Positions 21,469 through 27,091 of a stretch of DNA of 27,091 nucleotides are shown piece by piece. The notes beneath the pieces are model-generated. The model ran no database searches. It was not told the DNA's origin and was given only the letters and a program-made list of their open reading frames with translations. Every line of letters begins with the position of its first letter. The stretch's first letter is position 1. This DNA is from Oscillospiraceae bacterium (GTDB taxonomy: Bacteria > Bacillota > Clostridia > Oscillospirales > Ruminococcaceae), in NCBI GenBank assembly GCA_900768245.1, contig CAAGCE010000086.1, forward strand, positions 1 through 27,091, written 5' to 3'. The position numbers were made by a program, and so were the translations under genes.

Positions 21469-23373
21469 ATGAAAGCAAGAAAAATCGTTGTTCCTGTTGT
21501 TATTGTTGCGGGCGTTGCCGCTGTCGGTGCCGGAATTTATGCGCTGTCATCAGCTTCTGCCGCTGTTGCTTACACGGACGCTTCACTTATCGAAAAGCAG
21601 GACGTTCTCCGCAACTACATTTCCGTTACCGGTACTGTTCAGAGCAGCAGCTTTAACGGCGTTTACTCAACTCTGAACTACCCTGTTGAAAGCGTAAACG
21701 CTGAGGTCGGCGACACCGTTCGCAAGGGCGATGTTCTCTGCACCCTCGACACAGATTCGATACAGACTCAGATACTTCAGCAGCAGGCTTCCATTGACAG
21801 CAGCAATATCACCTCTCAGTACCAGCTCACTCAGGCTGAACAGAATTACAATGACGCTCTTGAGGAATACAACAACGGTACAAACGCTTCCATCGCAAGT
21901 GCAAAGTTCTCTCTTGAACAGGCTAAGTCAAATCTTGACAAGGCTCAGGAAAACTACGACAAGGCTGTTGAAATGTCCTCAAAGGACAAGAACACTCAGC
22001 TCCAGAATGCTGAGCTCACTCTCGAAAATGCAAAATATGCTCTTGAAAATGCTCAGAAGGACTATGACAAGGCTAAGGATAATTACGACAATGAGGACTA
22101 TTACTCCATTGAAAGCTACAAAAAAGCTTATGATGATGCCGCTGATGTTCTCAATGATGCTAAATTTACAAACACAGAGGTAAAAAAAGCTACAAATGAT
22201 TATCAGAATGCATATTCCGACTACATCAAATACTACTACACACCTGAGATAATCCCCGTAAACAAGTCTATTGCAGATTATTCCGCTGCTCTTACTGCCG
22301 CTGAAAAAAATCTCGCCGAGGTACAGGAAAAATACAACGTAAAAAATGCCACAGAAAGCTACAAGGACGCTGTCAAGGACTACGAAAAAGCAAAGGCTCA
22401 GATCGACGAAAAAAATCTTTCCGCACTTGAAAATGCCAAGACCGCTTTGGAAAATGCAAAGAAAAATGTTGAAGCCGCCGAAATTTCACTCCAATCAGTA
22501 AAAGACAACAACAATGACGGTATCAACACATATAAAAGCCAGCTTTCCGACGCTCAGCTTGCTTACGAAAACGCAAAGGAAAACCTTTCTATCGTGACAA
22601 AGTCCGTTGAATCGAATCTTAACTCACTTAAAGCCTCTGCTGAACGTGAACGCACTCTTTCCACTGCAAACGATTCTCAGCTCATCACTCTTGAAAGCCT
22701 CAAACAGCAGCTTGATGAGGCTGTTATCAAAGCACCCTGCGACGGTACTGTTACTTTTGCAAACGCAACTGTGGGAAGTGTTCCCGCTGGCACTTTATTT
22801 GCCATTGAAGACCCGACTGACCTTAAAATAACCGCTAATCTCCGTGAATATGACGTTTCTTCAGTAAAGGTCGGTATGCCTGTTATCATCAAATCAGACG
22901 CTCTCGGCGGTGTCGAATATGACGGCATTGTTACCAAGATCGCTCCTACCGCTGCCAAAAACGCTGACGGCTCAGATGCGGGAACTGCTCTTTTCGCTGT
23001 TGAGGTCGCTGTAACATCAAAGGACACAGACCTTAAAATAGGTATGACTGCAAAGCTTCAGATAATCACAGAAGAAGCGGACGATGCATTTGCTGTAATG
23101 TATGACAGCATAACTACCGATGAAAACGGCAATGACATTGTTTACCTTGCCGAAAAATCCGATATGGGATATGTTGCAAAGTCTGTTCCCGTTACTGTCG
23201 GCATTGAAACCGACTATCTTGCTCAGATCTCCGGCAGTGATATTTCCGAAGGCGACATTGTTATCAATGACATTGACCTTATCACAGACGGTCAGACGGT
23301 TCTCATTGATGAAGCTGAGCTGGGCATCGCCGACAGCCTTACAGGCGGCACAGAAGGGGTGCAGACCGAATGA
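21469..23373 (+). CDS. MacA/HlyD-type membrane fusion (adaptor) protein with long coiled coil
   Basis: 634 residues. One N-terminal membrane anchor (about 6-33), a first lipoyl half with VESVNAEVGDTVRKGDVLCTLD (about 75-97), then about 320 residues of Ala/Asn/Lys/Glu/Tyr-rich heptads forming a very long helical hairpin. The second lipoyl half (LDEAVIKAPCDGTVTFANATVGSVPAGTLFAIED) and beta-barrel and membrane-proximal domains follow. In Gram-negatives the hairpin tip meets TolC; in Firmicutes there is no outer membrane, so the long hairpin probably spans the wall or gathers substrate. The stop codon overlaps the ATG of the ATPase gene (ATGA). AAAGGAAA lies upstream of the ATG. Confidence 0.88.
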   Translation: MKARKIVVPVVIVAGVAAVGAGIYALSSASAAVAYTDASLIEKQDVLRNYISVTGTVQSSSFNGVYSTLNYPVESVNAEVGDTVRKGDVLCTLDTDSIQTQILQQQASIDSSNITSQYQLTQAEQNYNDALEEYNNGTNASIASAKFSLEQAKSNLDKAQENYDKAVEMSSKDKNTQLQNAELTLENAKYALENAQKDYDKAKDNYDNEDYYSIESYKKAYDDAADVLNDAKFTNTEVKKATNDYQNAYSDYIKYYYTPEIIPVNKSIADYSAALTAAEKNLAEVQEKYNVKNATESYKDAVKDYEKAKAQIDEKNLSALENAKTALENAKKNVEAAEISLQSVKDNNNDGINTYKSQLSDAQLAYENAKENLSIVTKSVESNLNSLKASAERERTLSTANDSQLITLESLKQQLDEAVIKAPCDGTVTFANATVGSVPAGTLFAIEDPTDLKITANLREYDVSSVKVGMPVIIKSDALGGVEYDGIVTKIAPTAAKNADGSDAGTALFAVEVAVTSKDTDLKIGMTAKLQIITEEADDAFAVMYDSITTDENGNDIVYLAEKSDMGYVAKSVPVTVGIETDYLAQISGSDISEGDIVINDIDLITDGQTVLIDEAELGIADSLTGGTEGVQTE

Positions 23374-24170
23374 GTAAAAACATTATAGATATGCAGTCTA
23401 TCGTCAAGCGATTTTACATCGGCACTCCCAACGAGCTTGAAATACTTCACGGTATGAGCTTTACCGTTCCTGAGGGACAGTTCGTTTCAATTGTCGGTGC
23501 ATCGGGTTCGGGTAAATCCACACTTATGAACATTATCGGTGCTCTTGACAAGCCTACATCGGGAAAATATCTTCTTGACGGTGAGGACATCGGTCAGCTG
23601 AATGACAAGCAGCTTTCCGCTATACGAAATAAAAAAATAGGCTTCGTTTTCCAGACCTTTAATCTTATTGCAAGGACATCCGCTCTGAAAAATGTTGAGC
23701 TGCCTATGCTTTATGCAGGTATTTCCACAAAGGAACGCAATGCAAGAGCCAAGGAACTGCTTGAAATGGTGGAAATGACCGACCGTGCGGGACATATGCC
23801 GAATGAGCTTTCCGGCGGTCAGAAGCAGCGTATTGCCATTGCACGTTCTATGGCAAACGACCCTGCTATCATTCTTGCCGATGAGCCTACGGGTGCTCTC
23901 GACTCAAAAACAGGTCGTCTTGTTATGGATATTTTTCACAGACTTCACAAGGAACAGGGCAAAAGCATCGTTCTTATCACGCATAACCCTGAGCTTGCGG
24001 AAGAAACAGAACGTATCATCACCATTTCCGACGGACGCATAATAAGCGACATTGACAATCGTGAAAAGGCAGCAGAGCTTGCCGCAAAGCGTGAAAAGCT
24101 CCGCAAGGCTGCTGCCGAAAAAAAGCTGCAAAAGGCTGAAAATGACGGAAAGGACGGTGCTGATGTATGA
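23370..24170 (+). CDS. MacB-type ABC transporter ATPase
   Basis: 266 residues. Walker A GASGSGKST, Q-loop FVFQTFNLI, signature LSGGQKQRIAIARSM, Walker B AIILADEPTGALDSKT and H-loop LITHNPEL are all intact, the pattern of the MacB/LolD/FtsE group of mechanotransmission ATPases. The last ~40 residues form a Lys/Ala/Glu-rich helix (REKAAELAAKREKLRKAAAE) beyond the usual end. ATGA overlaps with both neighbours make one tightly coupled operon with the adaptor and the permease. Confidence 0.93.
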   Translation: MSKNIIDMQSIVKRFYIGTPNELEILHGMSFTVPEGQFVSIVGASGSGKSTLMNIIGALDKPTSGKYLLDGEDIGQLNDKQLSAIRNKKIGFVFQTFNLIARTSALKNVELPMLYAGISTKERNARAKELLEMVEMTDRAGHMPNELSGGQKQRIAIARSMANDPAIILADEPTGALDSKTGRLVMDIFHRLHKEQGKSIVLITHNPELAEETERIITISDGRIISDIDNREKAAELAAKREKLRKAAAEKKLQKAENDGKDGADV

Positions 24171-25405
24171 ATTTCAAGGAAAATGTGCTTCTTGCCCTTG
24201 CGGGACTTAAAGCAAATAAAATGCGGGCATTCCTTACAATGCTTGGTATCATCATCGGCATAAGCTCCGTTATTATGATAACAACTATGGGTTCTATCGT
24301 TGAAAAGGGGCTCACGGGGGTTATCAGCGACCTTGGCGTTTCAAACCTTGTTGAACTGTATCTTACATACAAGGAGGACGGTGCTGAAAGGGGTATTACC
24401 GAATCCGACTTCATTTCAAAGGATATGGTCGAAAACATTCAGCAGCATTTCGGCGACAAAATAAAATATACCGTTCTGACACAGAACTGCGGAGGCGGCA
24501 CAATTACATTCAACCGTGAAAAGCTTTCTTTCTCGCTGGTAGGCTACACTAAAGATTTTGCCGCTTCAATGAACACGGAAATCGTCAAGGGACGGTACAT
24601 CACTCAAAAAGACATTGACGGTGAAAAGAACATCTGCGTTATCCCAAGTGATATGGCTGAAAAAATTTACGGCTCAGCAAAAAAGGCTGTCGGTCAGGTC
24701 ACAAGCCTTACAATTGGTCAGACAACTACCGATTTTACTGTCGTCGGTGTTTATAAGTATAAACAGACTGCTTTCGGAGGTGTGTACTCTTCAAATTATC
24801 AGATACATATCCCTATTTCCGTTGCACTCAGAATATCGGGTGAAGATGAGCTTTACAGCGTTGTTGACTTTACAGGTTCTGATGATGTCAATGTCATAGA
24901 CTTCTCGGCAGAGCTTACAGATTACATCAACGAAAAATACTACAAAAACAATGACACCTTTGAAGTTATTGCCTATACAATGAAGGAACAGCTTGATACT
25001 ATCAACTCGTATATGGGTATAGTTCAGATAGTTCTTTCAGTTATTGCAGGCATTTCACTTTTAGTCGGCGGTATCGGTGTAATGAACATTATGCTTGTAT
25101 CGGTAACGGAGAGAACACGTGAGATAGGTGTCAGAAAAGCTCTCGGAGCACCTAACTCCGCTATAAGGATACAGTTCATCGTTGAATCGGTGATAATCTG
25201 CGCTATCGGCGGTGCTATCGGCATTATTTCGGGTATTCTTCTGGGCAACATCGCAGGTCTTTTGCTCAAGCAGACTGCTGTTCCGTCGATACCTGCTATA
25301 CTCATTGCAGTAACATTCTCTATGGCTATCGGTGTATTTTTCGGTTACTACCCTGCAAACAAGGCTGCAAAGCTTGATCCTATCGAAGCACTCAGATATG
25401 AATAA
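24167..25405 (+). CDS. MacB/FtsX-type ABC transporter permease
   Basis: 412 residues. First helix (MRAFLTMLGIIIGISSVIMI, about 19-40), a large extracytoplasmic MacB-type core domain (about 45-285), then three helices (about 285-400) containing GGIGVMNIMLVSVTERTREIGVRKALGA, the FtsX family signature. The end P-x-E-A-L-R-Y-E is the usual C-terminus. With the ATPase and the adaptor it should expel a peptide, toxin or antibiotic-like molecule, or act in self-resistance; the cargo is unknown. The gene is followed at once by the next promoter, with no evident terminator. Confidence 0.93.
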   Translation: MNFKENVLLALAGLKANKMRAFLTMLGIIIGISSVIMITTMGSIVEKGLTGVISDLGVSNLVELYLTYKEDGAERGITESDFISKDMVENIQQHFGDKIKYTVLTQNCGGGTITFNREKLSFSLVGYTKDFAASMNTEIVKGRYITQKDIDGEKNICVIPSDMAEKIYGSAKKAVGQVTSLTIGQTTTDFTVVGVYKYKQTAFGGVYSSNYQIHIPISVALRISGEDELYSVVDFTGSDDVNVIDFSAELTDYINEKYYKNNDTFEVIAYTMKEQLDTINSYMGIVQIVLSVIAGISLLVGGIGVMNIMLVSVTERTREIGVRKALGAPNSAIRIQFIVESVIICAIGGAIGIISGILLGNIAGLLLKQTAVPSIPAILIAVTFSMAIGVFFGYYPANKAAKLDPIEALRYE

Positions 25406-25408
25406 TGC

Positions 25409-25436
25409 TTGACAAATTCCAATGCTGTGATATAAT
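25409..25436 (+). promoter_or_regulatory. Promoter of the riboswitch-antiporter unit
   Basis: TTGACA (25409-25414), 16 bp, TATAAT (25431-25436), placing the RNA start at about 25443, just before the riboswitch. Confidence 0.75.
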
Positions 25437-25445
25437 AATATAAAA

Positions 25446-25506
25446 GGGAATGAAGTTCTCCCTTGACCGAATGGTCAGAACCGCTTATTCAGGCTGATGA
25501 CTTCTG
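25446..25506 (+). ncRNA. Fluoride riboswitch (crcB motif)
   Basis: The aptamer features match in order. P1 is GGGA (25446-25449) with TCCC (25459-25462), enclosing ATGAAGTTC. A variable TGACC/GGTCA hairpin (25464-25477) follows. Then come AACCGC, a short stem GCTT/AGGC (25483-25494) and the hallmark GCTGATGACTTCTGC. The pseudoknot is GAAGT (25452-25456) with ACTTC (25500-25504). This equals the GATG-AGGCC...GGGCTGATGGCCTC layout of the Thermotoga petrophila fluoride aptamer. Fluoride riboswitches turn on fluoride-export genes, and proton antiporters are among the known downstream genes. Confidence 0.87.
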
Positions 25507-25545
25507 CAGATTTTTGCAGGAGGCATCAGCCTTTCTGCATTTTAG
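25491..25545 (+). promoter_or_regulatory. Expression-platform hairpin of the fluoride riboswitch
   Basis: AGGCTGATG (25491-25499) pairs with CATCAGCCT (25524-25532), and inside it CTGCA pairs with TGCAG, followed by a U-rich TTTCTGCATTTT. The 5' half is also the 3' half of the aptamer, so ligand-bound and hairpin states exclude each other. This predicts an ON switch by antitermination; the U-tract is imperfect, so the strength of termination is uncertain. TAGGAGG for the gene follows it. Confidence 0.65.
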
Positions 25546-25555
25546 GAGGATTTTT

Positions 25556-26752
25556 ATGCTGACATCTCTTGCACTGATTTTTATTGTGGGACTTGCTATG
25601 GCTGCAATATGCAAAAAGGTGAAGCTGCCGAGGATAATAGGTATGCTTGTTACAGGAGTTATACTCGGACCGTATGTTCTTGATTTTCTTGACCCGTCAA
25701 TACTTTCAATATCGTCGGAGCTGCGAAAAATTGCGCTTATCATCATCTTGCTGAAAGCGGGATTATCGCTGAATCTTGCGGATTTGAAAAAAGTTGGACG
25801 TCCTGCTGTGCTTATGTCATTTGTGCCTGCAAGCTTTGAAATACTGGGATATGTGTTATTTGCGCCGCTCGTTCTTGGAATTAACCACACGGAAGCAGCT
25901 GTTATGGGTGCAGTCCTCGGAGCAGTATCCCCTGCTATCGTTGTGCCGAGAATGGTTGAGCTTAACGAAAAGAAATACGGCACGAGTAAGAGCATACCTC
26001 AGCTTATTCTTGCGGGAGCGTCCTGTGATGATGTTTTTGTTATTGTACTTTTCACAGCTTTTACAGGTATGGCACAGGGCGGCAGCGTTTCCGCACTTGA
26101 CTTTTTAAACATACCTGTATCAATTGTACTTGGAGTTGCTCTCGGAGCGCTCACAGGGTTCATTCTAGCCTTATTTTTTGAAACGGCTTTTGCGCACAAC
26201 AATATGATAAGAAACAGCACAAAAGTGATAATAATTCTCGGAGTATCATTCCTGCTTGTTGCAATTGAAAGCCGGCTTGAAGGTATCGTATCTGTTTCGG
26301 GACTTTTAGCGGTTATAAGTATGGCTTGTGTGATAAAACAAAAAAGCACCGAATCGGTTTCAAAGCGTCTTTCGGAAAAGTTCGGAAAGCTTTGGATAGC
26401 AGCCGAGGTGATCCTTTTTGTGCTTGTCGGCGCTGCCGTTGATATAAGATATACACTTGTGGCAGGTCTTAGCGCAATTGGAATGATATTCATTGCACTT
26501 GCGTTCCGTTCTGTAGGTGTGTGGATCTGTATGCTCAAAACAAAGCTTAATTTCAAAGAACGCATTTTCTGTATGATCGCATATCTTCCCAAATCTACCG
26601 TCCAAGCTGCAATCGGCTCTGTGCCGCTTGCAATGGGACTTTCCTGCGGCAGGATAGTTCTGTCCGTTGCAGTAATGGCAATAATTATCACCGCTCCCCT
26701 CGGTGCTTTTGGCATTGACTTAAGCTATAAAAACCTGCTTGAAAAAGAATAA
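25556..26752 (+). CDS. Cation/proton antiporter (CPA family) under fluoride riboswitch control
   Basis: 398 residues with about 12-13 membrane helices. ATG 25556 is chosen: TAGGAGGA lies 6-7 nt upstream, and an in-frame extension to 25463 would run through the riboswitch. Family marks: an N-terminal LPRIIGMLVTGVILGPYVL, a central GASCDDVFVIVLFTAF (the paired acidic residues at the ion-binding site of cation/proton antiporters) and a late AYLPKSTVQAAIGSVPLAMG. Fluoride riboswitches in other Clostridia control antiporters of this class, so the job is probably fluoride or ion homeostasis during fluoride stress. No partner gene follows. Confidence 0.88.
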   Translation: MLTSLALIFIVGLAMAAICKKVKLPRIIGMLVTGVILGPYVLDFLDPSILSISSELRKIALIIILLKAGLSLNLADLKKVGRPAVLMSFVPASFEILGYVLFAPLVLGINHTEAAVMGAVLGAVSPAIVVPRMVELNEKKYGTSKSIPQLILAGASCDDVFVIVLFTAFTGMAQGGSVSALDFLNIPVSIVLGVALGALTGFILALFFETAFAHNNMIRNSTKVIIILGVSFLLVAIESRLEGIVSVSGLLAVISMACVIKQKSTESVSKRLSEKFGKLWIAAEVILFVLVGAAVDIRYTLVAGLSAIGMIFIALAFRSVGVWICMLKTKLNFKERIFCMIAYLPKSTVQAAIGSVPLAMGLSCGRIVLSVAVMAIIITAPLGAFGIDLSYKNLLEKE

Positions 26753-26772
26753 TATGATTATTTTTTATTAGT

Positions 26773-26820
26773 GCGGCGGCTTGCTATCTCCCGATTTCAG
26801 CAAACTTGATGCCGCCGCCC
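26773..26820. repeat. GC-rich dispersed repeat, copy R4 (single hairpin unit)
   Basis: GCGGCGGCTTGC ... GCCGCCGCCC, ~48 bp, is the reverse complement of the left-end module of R3 (GGCGGCGGCATTAAG ... GATAGCAAGCCGCCGC) with a few changes, and has the same AAATAAAAATA flank. It can fold as one hairpin and sits right behind the antiporter stop codon. Confidence 0.75.
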
Positions 26821-26940
26821 AAATAAAAATAAAAAAGAAACGATGCTTATTAAATTTACCACAGCCATACGATATAGTACAAGTGCAAAAAAATCAAGCC
26901 GTGGTTAGCCTTAGCTTACTAATTACAGGGAAAGGTCATT

Positions 26941-26982
26941 ATGGATATTAAAATAACTCCCGAAAAAACGGTTTATACTTAA
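26941..26982 (+). other. 13-codon ORF, possible gene start cut off by a palindrome
   Basis: ATG at 26941 follows GGGAAAGG at 5-nt spacing and reads MDIKITPEKTVYT before a TAA. The stop lies in the left arm of the palindrome at 26977-27090. It is either a short leader peptide or the beginning of a gene interrupted by that element. The window ends before this can be decided. Confidence 0.3.
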
Positions 26983-27090
26983 CACCAATTAAAAACTATA
27001 CAAAAAATGGAGCATAATCTTGTAGCTGTTTCAACAGCTTTATATGGATTATGCGATGATTTTTTGTCTATAGTTTTATTGGTGTTTAGT
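26977..27090. mobile_element. MITE-like ~114-bp nested palindrome at window end
   Basis: Left arm ACTTAACACCAAT...AACTATA and right arm TATAGTTTTATTGGTGTTTAGT are near-perfect inverted repeats. Inside these CAAAAAAT pairs with ATTTTTTG, GCATAATC (27012-27019) pairs with GATTATGC (27047-27054), and AGCTGTT with AACAGCT (27024-27039) forms the tip. No ORF. It could be a small mobile element, an insertion-sequence end, or a structured RNA. Between 26821 and 26940 I see nothing further that I can support. Confidence 0.55.
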
Positions 27091-27091
27091 A

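Noticed and set aside
25463..25555. N-terminal extension of the antiporter
   Set aside because: It is the translated riboswitch region; the AGGAGG site before ATG 25556 decides the start.
26773..26820. GC-rich hairpin after the antiporter as an intrinsic terminator
   Set aside because: No U-tract follows on the + strand; it matches the dispersed repeat family instead.

Overview
The window looks like chromosomal DNA of an AT-rich, low-GC Gram-positive gut Clostridia, most like Ruminococcus or a relative. Grounds: lipoproteins with Firmicutes lipoboxes, AGGAGG-type ribosome binding sites, near-consensus TTGACA-17-TATAAT promoters, a heterodimeric ABC exporter, a clostripain-family (C11) protease and a tRNA-Ser with encoded CCA. 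The genus is an inference; no marker gene settles it. No phage, CRISPR array, rRNA or intact insertion sequence was seen.

Layout. 1-1057: no long gene. It holds GC-rich dispersed repeat ends and a compact locus that looks like a type I toxin-antitoxin: a 27-residue hydrophobic peptide facing a convergent ~100-nt RNA across a shared bidirectional terminator. 1058-4770 (-): two secreted lipoproteins, a C11 protease and a transglutaminase-fold protein with a Cys-rich tail. Their promoter sits in an interleaved inverted-repeat island that also drives an unrecognised small protein (5079-5465, +). 5520-8084 (-): a CHASE2-type adenylate cyclase followed by a TIM-barrel sugar isomerase/epimerase-like gene. 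8320-11013 (+): GAF-GGDEF diguanylate cyclase, a CobU-like P-loop protein and PilT, divergent from the cyclase, so two nucleotide second-messenger enzymes share one intergenic region.

11335-12756: an ABC_trans_CmpB-type membrane protein and a TetR regulator, divergent, with a perfect 16-bp palindrome placed to block both promoters. 12805-14321: nitroreductase-like protein (-) and SGNH hydrolase (+). 14322-14919: terminator, five 12-bp tandem repeats, a tRNA-like minihelix and tRNA-Ser(CGA). 14920-15831: a second ABC_trans_CmpB-type protein with a coiled-coil tail.

16248-20729 (-): a MarR regulator translationally coupled to a heterodimeric multidrug-type ABC exporter with one degenerate ATP site. 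21469-25405 (+): a MacA-MacB-like export operon (HlyD-type adaptor, ATPase, FtsX-type permease) with ATGA overlaps and two palindrome-marked promoters. 25409-26752: a cation/proton antiporter behind a clear fluoride (crcB-type) riboswitch with an overlapping terminator-like hairpin. 26753-27091: another GC-rich repeat unit and a ~114-bp palindrome cutting off a tiny ORF.

Most interesting for follow-up: the toxin-antitoxin-like locus with identical RNA 5' ends, the interleaved divergent promoter island at 4857-4982, the possible cAMP/c-di-GMP link with a CobU homologue lacking its guanylylation histidine, the riboswitch-controlled antiporter, and the dispersed GC-rich repeat family carrying a 45-bp core that occurs in opposite orientations.
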